NCBI RefSeq assembly: GCF_005886535.1
Contig: NZ_PNDS01000046.1
Coordinates: 58,182-122,181 of the forward strand
Direction of reading: 5' to 3'
DNA: 64,000 nucleotides
Source: Pseudoalteromonas sp. S2755
GTDB lineage: Bacteria > Pseudomonadota > Gammaproteobacteria > Enterobacterales > Alteromonadaceae
Shown: positions 16,899 through 26,258 of the stretch, one piece after another
Position numbering within the stretch: position 1 is the stretch's first letter
How the letters are laid out: each line of letters opens with the position of its first letter
Made by a program: the position numbers and the translations under genes
Notes under the pieces: model-generated
Database searches by the model: none
What the model saw: only the letters and a program-made list of their open reading frames with translations
What the model was told of the DNA's origin: nothing

Positions 16899-19572
16899 AC
16901 ACCTTTTTACACCGAAATGGAAACACCCTAAGGTTGACGTTCGCTCACAAGCAGTGGACAAATTAGATTTAAGCAAAGACGCAACTTTACTACACACGCT
17001 AGCGCTTGAGGACGAGTCTGCGCAGATCAGAAAAAAGGTACTTACTAAGGTAAATGACCTTGGTCTTTGGTGGAAAGTTTATAAGCAAGATAGTGAGCTA
17101 AAAGAGCTTGCTGAGCAGAAAATTTCGAGTGCGGTTATTAATCAAGACACCGGACTGCAGAGCAACATTCGTGATGAATACATTGAACGCTATGCACCAG
17201 CTAAAACGCTTGAGAAAGTCGCGTTAATTGAAACTGATTTAACGAACAAAGTTAAACTCCTAAAGCGTCTTGCGAACGCCACGTTAATCGAAAAATCATT
17301 CAAAGAAGGTGATGAAGCACTTCAGATCGCTATGTTGGAACTGATTGCACAGCATTCACTTGAAAAGAGTGTCCTAAAGGCAGCCAAAGGTGAAGCGCTT
17401 ACTTCTCTTAGTGGATCACTGGAGCAGCAGCGATTAGCAAAAGAAATGCCTGCTCAAGTTGCTGAGCAAACACGAGTTGTGCTTGCCAAGTTAAATGCGC
17501 TAAGAGATAAGCAAAACTATGAAACTGTGAATGCGCAAGCACAGCAGTTATTTGCGCAGTGGCAAAGCATTGAGCTTAAGTGGTTAGATGCTGAAACGGT
17601 AACTGCACTAGATGCAAAGTATCAACAAGTAGCAGATAAATTAAACCGTCACCTCAATGAGTTACAAGTTAAACATCAAGCGCAGCAAGCTGAGTTAATG
17701 CAAAAGCAAAATGAAGCGTTAGAGGTTGCTGAATTAACGGCTGAACTTGAAGCCATTGAAAAATCAGTGGAAATTGCATGTAAAACACTCGACTTAGCCC
17801 AACACGATGCACTGGTTAAGCGTAGTGAAGTATTAAAAGGTAAGGTAGCCGCACCGCAATATGTCGCTGTTGAAGCGCTTGGCGATTTCACCCGGAAACT
17901 GCAATATATTGAGCGTGATCTTGCCGATTTACCAGCACTTATTGCTGCAAGTGAAACCTTCAATAGTGCTTTAGCAGAGTTGAAGGCAGTTGAAGTACCA
18001 ACTTCACTAGAAGCGCTTGATACCCAAGTACAAGCGCAAAAAGACCGTTATGTCACAGCGCGTAAAGCACTAGGTTCACTGCCGAAAGTGTTACATAAAT
18101 CAGCAAAAGCTGAGCTATCAAACACAAGCCAAGCGTTTATGACAGCTATCGAACCGCTGAAAAATGAGCAAGAAAAAGTACTCAAAATAGCGAAGAAGAA
18201 AGCACGCGATGTTCAACGATTAATTGATCAAGGTCGATTTAACGTGGCATTTGGTGTTTTTAACGGCTTTACTGAGCAGTTTGAGTTGCTTACGCCAAGC
18301 TACAAAAAGCAGCTTGAAAACCAGCATGAAAGCTTGTCTCAAGCATTAAAAGACCTTAAAGATTGGCAAAAGTATGCAGCCACACCTAAACGTGAAGAAT
18401 TGCTTGCGGAGCTTGATCTCAAACTGGCTGAGGAGTCGGTTGATCCCGTTAAACGTGCTGAGGAAGTAAAATTACTTAGAACACGTTGGAATGAACTTGG
18501 TCATGTTGAAACTGAACAAGAAAAGGCACAAGCAGCTCAATTTGATGAAAAAATTGAATTATTGTTTGTACCTTGTCGCGCTTACTTTGCGGAGCAGGAA
18601 GTGCAGCGTGAGCAGGCAAAAATGGCACGTGAAGCGGTGATCGAGGAAGTGAAAGTGCTGCTTAGTACTTTGGATAACGAGGGTATTGATTGGCGAGAAG
18701 TTGAAGCACAATTTAATCGCCTAGCCAAAGCATGGAAAAATGCTGGCAATGTGGATGCCAAAGTCTATCAAAAGCTGAATTCGATTTACCGTGAGCACCA
18801 TCAAGCGGTTTACGAGAAACTTAAAGCCTTTCATCAAGCCAATGCCGTTGAAAAGGCTAAGCTAGTTGAAATTGCGCAGCAGCAGCTAGAGGCTGAAGAT
18901 TTGGCTGCTGCTTGTGACTTACTGAAATCATTACAAAAACAGTGGCAACAAATTGGTTTTGCTGGTGCAAAACAAGAGCATACTCTATGGAAAGCATTTC
19001 GTGCCCATAATGATGCCGTGTTTGAAAAGCGCAGCGCACAATATGCTGAACAAAAAGCACAGGAAAAGTCGCAGGAAGCCGAGCAGCGTCAGTTGTTAGC
19101 TGAATTCGACAACAAAGTCATCGAGGCGGTCACTCAAAGTGAACTGGGGGCTATTCGTGATGAACTAAATACGTTTATTGTAGTGCCAGGACTGAAGCAA
19201 GAAAAGAATCGTTTATTGTCACAAGTGAAGTCTAAATTAGATGATCTATTTTCTTCACAGCGTCGCGAAAAATTCAATGAACTGGTGGAAGCTGTAGACA
19301 TTGGCGGTGATATTCCAAGCACTTGGCAAGGTACAAATAAAACCTCGCTAAACGCCGCCCAGTTACTTTTAAGACTTGAGATTTTAACGAATCAGTCCTC
19401 ACCGGAAGCATTGCAAAGCGAAAGAATGTCCGAGCAAGTCGCGATGCTGGACGCAAAACTTCAAGGTGAAGAAAGCAACCTTGAGACTTATCTTATCAGT
19501 TATTTAGCTGAAGCTGACAAAGCCGATTTAGTGACTTCAAAAGACAGGTTACTTGCTGTTTTAAAGGCATAG
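16888..19572 (+). CDS. Large DUF349 repeat protein
   Basis: About 894 residues, almost all helical and rich in Ala, Glu, Lys and Gln. The C-terminal two thirds contain DUF349 repeats, each with a pattern like LRTRWNELGHVETE, FNRLAKAWKNAGNVDAK and LQKQWQQIGFAGAK. The N-terminal 100 residues (HPKVDVRSQAVDKLDL) look like a HEAT-type repeat region. The ATG at 16888 lies inside the DUF1315 gene; a GTG six bases earlier is possible. The family is widespread in marine gammaproteobacteria and has no settled role; its coiled-coil character suggests a scaffold. It ends in a terminator-like hairpin. Confidence 0.82.
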   Translation: MIFKHLFTPKWKHPKVDVRSQAVDKLDLSKDATLLHTLALEDESAQIRKKVLTKVNDLGLWWKVYKQDSELKELAEQKISSAVINQDTGLQSNIRDEYIERYAPAKTLEKVALIETDLTNKVKLLKRLANATLIEKSFKEGDEALQIAMLELIAQHSLEKSVLKAAKGEALTSLSGSLEQQRLAKEMPAQVAEQTRVVLAKLNALRDKQNYETVNAQAQQLFAQWQSIELKWLDAETVTALDAKYQQVADKLNRHLNELQVKHQAQQAELMQKQNEALEVAELTAELEAIEKSVEIACKTLDLAQHDALVKRSEVLKGKVAAPQYVAVEALGDFTRKLQYIERDLADLPALIAASETFNSALAELKAVEVPTSLEALDTQVQAQKDRYVTARKALGSLPKVLHKSAKAELSNTSQAFMTAIEPLKNEQEKVLKIAKKKARDVQRLIDQGRFNVAFGVFNGFTEQFELLTPSYKKQLENQHESLSQALKDLKDWQKYAATPKREELLAELDLKLAEESVDPVKRAEEVKLLRTRWNELGHVETEQEKAQAAQFDEKIELLFVPCRAYFAEQEVQREQAKMAREAVIEEVKVLLSTLDNEGIDWREVEAQFNRLAKAWKNAGNVDAKVYQKLNSIYREHHQAVYEKLKAFHQANAVEKAKLVEIAQQQLEAEDLAAACDLLKSLQKQWQQIGFAGAKQEHTLWKAFRAHNDAVFEKRSAQYAEQKAQEKSQEAEQRQLLAEFDNKVIEAVTQSELGAIRDELNTFIVVPGLKQEKNRLLSQVKSKLDDLFSSQRREKFNELVEAVDIGGDIPSTWQGTNKTSLNAAQLLLRLEILTNQSSPEALQSERMSEQVAMLDAKLQGEESNLETYLISYLAEADKADLVTSKDRLLAVLKA

Positions 19573-19587
19573 TCATTGCACTTTGAG

Positions 19588-19611
19588 CCTACTCAGAACA
19601 CTCTGAGTAGG
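19588..19611 (+). terminator. Hairpin after the DUF349 gene
   Basis: A perfect 10-bp stem CCTACTCAGA/TCTGAGTAGG with loop ACAC. The following TTCCTATC is only weakly T-rich, so efficiency is uncertain. Confidence 0.6.
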
Positions 19612-19709
19612 TTCCTATCGATGTAAATCCATTTCTGCAACTTGACTACAACGCTGTAAGCACTACGCTGCGTGAGAGTAGGGTGAATGCAATACGCTTA
19701 CTTGTGCTG

Positions 19710-20372
19710 TTATTTGGCACTAAGTATTTGTGCGAGTTTGCGCACATCATCAATAGCACGTTGTTTTGAGTGCTTATGCCTGTCGTCGCCAAATTCTTGA
19801 TACTCAGATGCGATTTCATAAAACGCTTCGGCACCTAAATATGGAGCCAACTGCTCGATATGGCTACTTAGGTGATTTAGATGATGTTGTGACTCTCCTT
19901 TTTTAAATGCAAACTCTCCCCAAGATGCCAGTAAAACGAGTGTTTTACCTGATAAAATTGGCTCAAGTGGTTTATCACCTCGAGCTAAATCAAAGCTGAA
20001 GGTTTTATTTACTCGGATCACCATATCAAACCAAGCCTTTAGCACAGCGGGCATGCCATAGTTATACATAGGGCTTGCGATCACGATAATATCGGCATTG
20101 GTCACCTCTTTGATAATTTCGTCAGACTCTGCGAGTACCAAGCGTTGTTCTTCGCTCAACACTCCTTTTGTAAATGCAGCCGCGATAAATGTTTCATCGA
20201 TGAATGCAGGTTGTTTCACCGAGAGGTCGCGATGGGTGACTTCCACTTTATGTGTACAGCAGCTAAACTCTGTTAAAAATTGCTCACCTAACATCCGAGT
20301 AATTGACTGATGTTGCGAGCTCGTCTCACTATACTTTCTTACGCTACTACTTATATATAGAATCTTTTTCAT
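19710..20372 (-). CDS. azoR: FMN-dependent NADH-azoreductase
   Basis: A 220-residue flavodoxin-fold protein of the AzoR family, which reduces azo dyes and quinones with NAD(P)H. The N-terminal KKILYISSSVRKYSETSSQH is the FMN phosphate loop. SPMYNYGMPAVLKAWFDMVI (about residues 104-123) is the family hallmark, followed by VNKTFSFD. LLASWGEFAFKKGE deviates somewhat from the usual sequence. It is divergent from a LysR gene (20480), a common arrangement for an oxidoreductase and its regulator. Likely cytoplasmic, acting in quinone or electrophile stress. Confidence 0.9.
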   Translation of the reverse strand: MKKILYISSSVRKYSETSSQHQSITRMLGEQFLTEFSCCTHKVEVTHRDLSVKQPAFIDETFIAAAFTKGVLSEEQRLVLAESDEIIKEVTNADIIVIASPMYNYGMPAVLKAWFDMVIRVNKTFSFDLARGDKPLEPILSGKTLVLLASWGEFAFKKGESQHHLNHLSSHIEQLAPYLGAEAFYEIASEYQEFGDDRHKHSKQRAIDDVRKLAQILSAK

Positions 20373-20407
20373 GACTTTTCTCCAGTTGTTTTCTATGTTT
20401 CATTCTG

Positions 20408-20421
20408 TGCTTACATAAGCA
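20408..20421. promoter_or_regulatory. Palindrome between azoR and the LysR gene
   Basis: TGCTTA-CA-TAAGCA is a perfect 6-bp inverted repeat with a 2-base spacer. It lies 36 bases before azoR and 59 before the LysR gene, where an LTTR recognition site would be expected. Binding is inferred only. Confidence 0.45.
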
Positions 20422-20479
20422 AAGTGACAACTGAGAAGAATCTACCAATAGATGAGATTAACTAATTTATAAGTTTGCT

Positions 20480-21367
20480 ATGTTCATACATTTACCGTCT
20501 TTGAATAACATAAAAACCTTTGCGGTTGCTGCGCACTACCTGAGTTTTAAAGATGCGGCGCGGGTACTTAATGTCACACCTACGGCGGTGTCACATCAGA
20601 TAAAGTCTCTGGAATCACAGTTAAGAATTCAGCTTTTTGAACGCAAAACGCGAGCAGTGCAGTTAACATTACAAGGGCAGGCATTGGCAAAGGTGTGTAT
20701 TGATGCACTCAATATGCTTGATAATGTGTTTATTGAGTTTACTGAGCAAAAGAACGATTTACTTATTTCATGTTGTAATTCATTTGCTGCACTTTGGCTT
20801 GCTCCAAATATGACTGCAATCAATCGCGCTTTTCCAAATCAAACCGTCACAATATGCGCGAGCGATCAACTCATTGACTTAAATAAAGAGAAACATATTG
20901 ATATCGCCCTGCGTTATGGCGAAAAGGATCCAAATTCCAATGAAACCCACCTTATCACAGAGAAAATAGGGCTTTATGCGAGTCCTAATTATCGGGTGTC
21001 AGACGAAGGTAAACCTGTACTATTTCTTACCCATTGGCAAGACGAAACGAGGCTTAAAAATATTCCTTGGCGAGCGCACATTGACGAAAATCATTATGAC
21101 TTGCGTTATTTTGAGCAAGAACACTTTGTCTTGCAGGCGGCTGTGGCGGGGCAAGGGCTGGCATTATTGAGCGATGTATTAGCAGAGTCAGCAGTTATAC
21201 AGGGCTGGTTGAGTAAAAGCACGGCAATGGAGGAATTTTCAGGCTATGGCTATTGGCTCAGGCAAACGACTTATCGCAAGAGCTCGGCGATTGTTCATCT
21301 GTTTACTATTTGGTTGGCAAGCGCGTTACAAAATATCAAGGTCGATAAAGGTGAGGATATAAGATAA
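20480..21367 (+). CDS. LysR family transcriptional regulator
   Basis: A 295-residue LTTR. The N-terminal winged helix-turn-helix is clear: AARVLNVTPTAVSHQIKSLE at about residues 26-45, then QLRIQLFERKTRAVQLT. The remainder is a type 2 periplasmic-binding-like effector domain. The helix (TPTAVSHQIK) is of the GcvA-like subgroup. It is divergent from azoR and probably controls it. A weak ribosome site precedes ATG 20480. The effector is unknown. Confidence 0.9.
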   Translation: MFIHLPSLNNIKTFAVAAHYLSFKDAARVLNVTPTAVSHQIKSLESQLRIQLFERKTRAVQLTLQGQALAKVCIDALNMLDNVFIEFTEQKNDLLISCCNSFAALWLAPNMTAINRAFPNQTVTICASDQLIDLNKEKHIDIALRYGEKDPNSNETHLITEKIGLYASPNYRVSDEGKPVLFLTHWQDETRLKNIPWRAHIDENHYDLRYFEQEHFVLQAAVAGQGLALLSDVLAESAVIQGWLSKSTAMEEFSGYGYWLRQTTYRKSSAIVHLFTIWLASALQNIKVDKGEDIR

Positions 21368-21478
21368 CGGACAGGCATTTTTATCAATGAGCACATAAGC
21401 CGTTTTTTAATATTGAACTATACTTTTGTAGAACTTAAATCCGTATTTGGAAGTTGCTTATTGCTAGGTAGCGATGTA

Positions 21479-22282
21479 ATGATAAAAATTTTGCTGATGA
21501 GTCTCACTTTATTTCCCGCTTTATGTTTGAGTGGTGATTATACTTTCGCCTTTGTGCCGCAGCAGTCTGCCAATAAGTTAGCCAAAAACTGGCAGCCTAT
21601 TCTCGATTATCTCAGTGACAAAACCGGAGATAACTACACGTTTAAAACCGCTAAAGATATACCAACCTTTGAAGCCCGCGTGCTGAAACAAGAGTATGAT
21701 GTGGCATACATGAATCCTTATCACTTTGTTGTATTTAATGAGCGAGCTGGCTATCAAGCTATCGCCAAGCAAAGAGATAAAATGATAAAGGGGGTCATCG
21801 TGGTTAAAAAGGGAGCGGGTATTTCCAACTTGTCGCAATTGCGAGGAGAGACGATCGCTTTTCCGGCTCCCGCTGCATTTGCTGCAAGCATTTTGCCTCG
21901 TGCTGAACTTGTGAAACAAGGTATTGAATTCTCGGCAAGATACGTCTCTTCACATGACTCTGTTTATCTCAACGTATCGAGAGGGTTTGTAAAGGCGGGG
22001 GGCGGTGTTATGCGTACTTTCAACAATGCCGATCCCAAAATTAAATCGCAACTCGACATACTTTGGGCTACAAAAGGTTATACACCACATGCATTTGCCG
22101 TAAAAAGAGCAATGCCAGAAGCTGCAAGACAAAGATTAGTAGAGGCATTGACCTCTCTTGAACTAAGCGAAGAGGGAATTAGGTTACTCGAAGTGGTGAA
22201 TTTCAAAGGTATTATGGCAGCGTCGAACGAAGACTGGCAAGACGTAAAAGCTTTAGAGTTAGAAACCTTGGTTGGCAAATAG
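21479..22282 (+). CDS. PhnD-like periplasmic binding protein
   Basis: About 267 residues with a signal peptide (MIKILLMSLTLFPALCLSG). The mature part is PhnD/SsuA-type: YTFAFVPQQSANKLAKNWQP, then LSDKTGDNYTFKTAKDIPTF, VAYMNPYHFVVFNE and GETIAFPAPAAFAAS. This fold binds phosphonates or other oxyanions and small ligands. No ABC permease or ATPase is nearby. Instead a histidine kinase gene starts 31 bases downstream, so the protein is likely a ligand sensor that feeds the kinase. An in-frame TTG at 21413 is less likely than ATG 21479, which follows AGGTAG. Confidence 0.85.
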   Translation: MIKILLMSLTLFPALCLSGDYTFAFVPQQSANKLAKNWQPILDYLSDKTGDNYTFKTAKDIPTFEARVLKQEYDVAYMNPYHFVVFNERAGYQAIAKQRDKMIKGVIVVKKGAGISNLSQLRGETIAFPAPAAFAASILPRAELVKQGIEFSARYVSSHDSVYLNVSRGFVKAGGGVMRTFNNADPKIKSQLDILWATKGYTPHAFAVKRAMPEAARQRLVEALTSLELSEEGIRLLEVVNFKGIMAASNEDWQDVKALELETLVGK

Positions 22283-22313
22283 TACTCGGATGATTAAGAA
22301 GCTCCACGACTGA

Positions 22314-23927
22314 ATGAAAAGGCTATCGTTAAGACTCAAAACTATGATTGGTACCGCCATTATTGAAGCGGTACTATTGAGTGTGCTTATTTTTGTGGTG
22401 ATTGATTTTATGATGGAGTCTGCAAATGACGCTATGAATAAACGCGCAACGACAACTGCAAGCTTGTTTGCGAGCGCGACAAAGAATGCGGTGCTGTCTT
22501 ATGATTTAGCGACTCTAGATGCCTTTACCAATGAACTATTAAGTAACCCTGATATTCTCTACGTGAAAGTTATCGATGGTGAGAAGCAAATTCTTTCCTT
22601 TGCGGGAAACGAGCGGTTTAAAGAACGTACATTTAAGGGTGACACGTTAGTTGCAAAAGTTACAGACGGTATTTTTGATGTTCATGCTGATATCGTCGAA
22701 GGAGAGGCGCTTTTTGGCACCATTCAGATAGGCATTGATATAGGCGCAATCAATCGCACTATGTCTGAAGTAAAGCGCTGGACAGTTTCTATTGCGCTAT
22801 TTGAAATGGTGTTGGTAGCTATTTTCTCTTATTTTCTAGGTATATATCTAACAACTAATCTATATATATTGAAAAGCCAAGCAAAATTTATCGCTAGCAA
22901 TGTCAAAAACGGCGTGTTTGATTTCAAATGGAAACCAATACAGAGTAAAGATGAGTTACAAGAGCTGTCTTTGGCCTTCGATGAGCTATCACAAACCCTA
23001 GCTGAAGAGCATGAGCGTCGAGAGCGATATCAACATGATTTGGTTGAACTAAATAGAAATTTAGAGGAACTGGTAGCACAAAGAACTGAAAAACTAAATC
23101 AGCGAAATCATCAGCTTGAGACTACCAACTTAGAGCTTGAAACAGCTCAACAGCAACTCGTACACTCAGAAAAAATGGCCTCAGTGGGTCAATTGGCCGC
23201 CGGAGTTGCCCATGAAATTAATAATCCCCTCGGTTTTGTGATGAGTAACCTCGATGTGATGCGTCACTATCATAACGATTACGTCGAGCTTGCAAAACTT
23301 GCGGTTCAACTTGGGCTTGAACCCAATACACTCGCAGCGCTCAATCAGTTTGTTCAGGACAAAGACTTTGCTTTTATTAATAGCGATTGTACTGAACTTA
23401 TTGAAGAGTCGATGACTGGGCTACAAAGAGTTTCTGCGATTGTGAACGACCTCAAACAGTTTTCAAGAGCAGATACTATTCAATTACAACCTTGCGATAT
23501 TAACGCCTGCGTAAAGACAACGCTAAATCTGGTGGAGAGTAAGCTCAAGTATCATGCGAATGTGATCACACAGTTAAGTGAAGTCCCTCAAGTAATGGGA
23601 AACCAGGGCAAGTTAATTCAGGTAATGACAAACTTACTAATTAACGCAGCGCAAGCATTGGAGGGGGGAGGAGAGATCAAGGTAACAACGTATTTGGAAA
23701 ATGGCAGCGTTGCGATCAGTGTGCAAGACAGTGGTGTTGGGATCCCAAAGGAGATCATTGATAAGATATTTAACCCTTTTTTCACCACTAAACCTGTCGG
23801 TAAAGGCACGGGACTTGGCCTCCCCATTAGCTACGATATAATCAAAGATCACGGTGGAGAGTTACTGGTTGAAAGTGAAGAGTGCATTGGGACATGTTTT
23901 ACTATTTTATTGCCGCCATGCCAGTAA
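22314..23927 (+). CDS. Sensor histidine kinase, HAMP type
   Basis: A 537-residue membrane kinase. Membrane helices at about 11-31 and 158-180 bracket a periplasmic sensor domain of about 125 residues. A HAMP region follows, then a coiled coil (225-290). The dimerisation domain has [13 protein letters not shown] with phospho-acceptor His300. ATP-binding boxes: [14 protein letters not shown] (N box), [12 protein letters not shown] (G1), [18 protein letters not shown] (F/G2). It is of the HisKA family related to PAS/HAMP kinases lacking a fused receiver. It pairs with the preceding PhnD-like gene; no response regulator lies beside it. Confidence 0.9.
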   Translation: MKRLSLRLKTMIGTAIIEAVLLSVLIFVVIDFMMESANDAMNKRATTTASLFASATKNAVLSYDLATLDAFTNELLSNPDILYVKVIDGEKQILSFAGNERFKERTFKGDTLVAKVTDGIFDVHADIVEGEALFGTIQIGIDIGAINRTMSEVKRWTVSIALFEMVLVAIFSYFLGIYLTTNLYILKSQAKFIASNVKNGVFDFKWKPIQSKDELQELSLAFDELSQTLAEEHERRERYQHDLVELNRNLEELVAQRTEKLNQRNHQLETTNLELETAQQQLVHSEKMASVGQLAAGVAHEINNPLGFVMSNLDVMRHYHNDYVELAKLAVQLGLEPNTLAALNQFVQDKDFAFINSDCTELIEESMTGLQRVSAIVNDLKQFSRADTIQLQPCDINACVKTTLNLVESKLKYHANVITQLSEVPQVMGNQGKLIQVMTNLLINAAQALEGGGEIKVTTYLENGSVAISVQDSGVGIPKEIIDKIFNPFFTTKPVGKGTGLGLPISYDIIKDHGGELLVESEECIGTCFTILLPPCQ

Positions 23928-24017
23928 AGACGACTGTGATAAGAAGCGTCTTAACCCGAAGGGTAATAAGTCACTTGAGATAAAATAGAAATCAATGGAC
24001 ACTTAGCGATACAGAGT

Positions 24018-24042
24018 AACGGTCGCTGCGAGCGACCGTTTT
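24018..24042. terminator. Terminator between convergent genes
   Basis: A perfect 10-bp stem AACGGTCGCT/AGCGACCGTT with loop GCG, ending in TTTT on the plus side. It lies between the kinase gene (plus) and the 215-residue unknown gene (minus). Confidence 0.8.
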
Positions 24043-24053
24043 ACAAATTGTTT

Positions 24054-24701
24054 TTACTGTAACTCAACTGTCAAAGTGCGACCGTAACTGGGTGTACCGA
24101 TATGCAGGCGAGAAGGCTCGTCGACTTGAAAGTCCATTGTACTGATGTCAAACCTCAGTTGTACATCAATAAGCGCTTTACATGGATCATAGTCACTCAT
24201 ATCGACTAAATTAAACATATATTGAGGAGGAAAGCTTTCTAATGAAGTGCCATCCCACTCGAGTGCAAATATATGTTGAAAACAACCACCACTATATTTT
24301 GCATCAATGACTAACTGGCTTGCAGAACGATCATAGTGAGCGCCTTTCAGCCAAAGCATATTTGCCTGTTTTTGCGTTAGTGTCTTGACCATTTTACCTT
24401 TTAAGTGAACAGTTTCTTTATCCTGTGTGTTAGCGTCATTACTTGGCTGAATGATTCTCGCACCATTTGCTTCTGAATTACCTATCCAAGGGGCATCAAC
24501 CGCAAATGGGACAAGCATATCTGCGCCAATCATAGAGGTAGGGGTAACCGTTAATTCGTAGTTCCAAATCCCGTCGGCAGGGGGAACTACAGGTATCATT
24601 TCGTTCAGTGAAACATTTAAGTTCGTACTAGAGAGCTGCCCGCTAACTTGGACTCTTCCGTTTTCAGTGATATCGATCGATTGAATATATGCAACAGCCA
24701 T
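24054..24701 (-). CDS. Unknown 215-residue protein
   Basis: No family recognised. There is no signal peptide or membrane helix. The pattern is beta-rich, with alternating segments such as RVQVSGQLSSTNLNVSL, GIWNYELTVTPTSMIGA and QLVIDAKYSGGCFQHIFALE. It has two cysteines (in SGGCF and DPCKA). The C-terminal half (RLHIGTPSYGRTLTVEL) also looks beta-sandwich. The ribosome site GGAGATAAC precedes the ATG. It has a clean terminator at its 3' end, which supports it as a real gene. It might be a secreted-like or binding domain, but I assign no function. Confidence 0.65.
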   Translation of the reverse strand: MAVAYIQSIDITENGRVQVSGQLSSTNLNVSLNEMIPVVPPADGIWNYELTVTPTSMIGADMLVPFAVDAPWIGNSEANGARIIQPSNDANTQDKETVHLKGKMVKTLTQKQANMLWLKGAHYDRSASQLVIDAKYSGGCFQHIFALEWDGTSLESFPPQYMFNLVDMSDYDPCKALIDVQLRFDISTMDFQVDEPSRLHIGTPSYGRTLTVELQ

Positions 24702-25360
24702 TGTTATCTCCTATTTCAGCTATTCCCTGAAACTTCTAAACTGGGCTGGGAGGTCCCAGTTCAACTACATAACAATAGAGAGCGACAGAGTGATTCTATC
24801 GCAATTTCGCTGATGTTAATTCTCCAGTGTTGGTGTTGCTATGGCCTCACGCTAAATGAAGAATTAACAAATGAGTAAACAAGTATAGACAAAATTACAA
24901 ATCCGGTAGCAAAACAACTCATGCTTAAGATGATTGGCTAAAGTGGAACATGTTTTTAGGTTGCTTGCTTTAGTTGGTTGACTCGTTATTTTATTCATAA
25001 ACACGCGAATACAATGTTTATCTGAGTCTATTACGACAAAACTACTGCCACATACCTCTGCCTTGTGGGGTCTGAGCAAACTCAATCTCTAGTAGCTTCC
25101 ATGTATCGTATAAAGCCAAAAACGCCTCTTGGCTCGGTTGCATAATAGAGATTTCAGTACCGATCCGGCAATCCGCCTTAGTTTTGTAAGCGCTGTGTTT
25201 TATTCAAGTGTAATGAAGATATTGTTTGCACATTTAACCGAGACAAATAGTCCCATATCACTTTAACATCATGTTATTAACGCTTAAAGTAATCTTGCAC
25301 ACTGCTTATCGTTGTGTGGAGCGACTCGAAACTGGTTTTTTAACAAAAAGGAAACGTTGT
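24702..25360. other. Gene-poor region
   Basis: No intact gene is seen. It contains a hairpin AACTGGG/CCCAGTT (24739-24761) near its left end. On the minus strand, 25042-25203 is open for 53 codons and looks like protein (for example AFLALYDTWKLLEIEFAQT), but it has a stop directly upstream and no good start. It may be the decayed tail of a lost gene. The right end holds the ribosome site of the NIPSNAP gene. Confidence 0.5.
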
Positions 25361-25666
25361 ATGGTTAGTTGCTATCTAAAATATGTTGTTGACTCGGTAA
25401 AAATTGGTGATTTTGAAGAATATGCCAAAATGTGGCTCCCACTCGTCAATCACTTTGGTGGGTAGCATAATGGCTACTTTTTACCATCGGAAGGCGCAAG
25501 TAATATCGCCTTGGCATTATTCGCTTTTCCAAGTTTGGCGGCTTATGAAAAGTATCGCAACGGATCGTCTAAAGATACACTGTGTCAGGCTGCAATTAAA
25601 TTTGCAGAAGATACTGGTTGCATAATCAGCTATGAACGCAGCTTCTTTAGACTTGTATTTGAATAG
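25361..25666 (+). pseudogene. NIPSNAP family gene with an in-frame stop
   Basis: A 101-codon reading frame that fits NIPSNAP (dimeric alpha-beta barrel) from end to end, but codon 35 is TAG (25463-25465). Before it: MVSCYLKYVVDSVKIGDFEE and MWLPLVNHFGG. After it, in the same frame: HNGYFLPSEGASNIALALF, then AAYEKYRNGS and YERSFFRLVFE, then TAG at 25664. Family members usually have a residue at this place in a GG-x-H motif, often Gln, so a CAG to TAG change is the simplest cause. The ribosome site AAAAAGGAAACG is intact. The downstream half keeps family residues, so the change is recent, or it is a base-call error. Confidence 0.8.
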
Positions 25667-25693
25667 AGGTAAGTAAATGGAGCTGAGCATCTC

Positions 25694-26209
25694 GTGGAAC
25701 TAGATATTTCTGCCAATCTCAAACTACAAAACCTTGCTGTGACGCATGCAAAACCATTATTTGATTGCGTACAAAGCAGTCGTGAAAGTTTACAAAACGT
25801 ACTGCCATGGGTTGCAGCATTACATACAGAGGCTGATGCAGAACGATACATAGACACGCGCATAAACAACCAAGTCGGCGGAGTTTGGTCTGCGATAGAG
25901 TTTAATCGCGAGTTCTGTGGTGTGTTTGGGATTAAATATATGGACGCGCAAACACAAACCGCCGAAATCGGCTATTGGCTTGGCAAAAAGGCAAGAGGCA
26001 ATGGTTTAATCGGGCAAGTGCTTGAGCAGGTTATAGCCAAGCTTCGAGAGGTAAGCGATATTAAAACTGTGGAGTTTCAATGTTTACAGTCAAATATTGC
26101 AAGCCAGCGGATCATTGAAAAAATAGGCGGCCAGTTTGTTGAGTCCTGTGTCAATGATCTAGGCGTAGCAAGTGACGAGTCGTTATATATCTATCGACTC
26201 GCACTTTAA
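25694..26209 (+). CDS. GNAT N-acetyltransferase, RimJ/RimL-like
   Basis: A 171-residue GNAT enzyme of the RimL/RimJ group. Blocks: LPWVAALHTEADAERYI near the N-terminus, and EIGYWLGKKARGNGLIGQVL, which holds the acetyl-CoA pyrophosphate loop. IASQRIIEKIGG is the C-terminal element. The start is GTG 25694 with GGAG about 12 bases before it; the nearby ATG at 25678 is in another frame. Relatives acetylate N-termini of ribosomal proteins or other amines; the substrate here is unknown. It stands 27 bases after the broken NIPSNAP gene and may share its transcript. Confidence 0.85.
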   Translation: MELDISANLKLQNLAVTHAKPLFDCVQSSRESLQNVLPWVAALHTEADAERYIDTRINNQVGGVWSAIEFNREFCGVFGIKYMDAQTQTAEIGYWLGKKARGNGLIGQVLEQVIAKLREVSDIKTVEFQCLQSNIASQRIIEKIGGQFVESCVNDLGVASDESLYIYRLAL

Positions 26210-26258
26210 TTTCGCCTATTTGAGGGAATGAGCGCATAGCTGTTATGCGCTCAACTGA

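Noticed and set aside
24864..25085. A 73-codon minus-strand gene
   Set aside because: It is in another frame from the more protein-like 25042-25203 stretch and has no ribosome site or recognisable sequence.
25463..25465. TAG read as pyrrolysine or other recoding
   Set aside because: No pyrrolysine machinery is expected in this lineage; a CAG to TAG change or base error is simpler.
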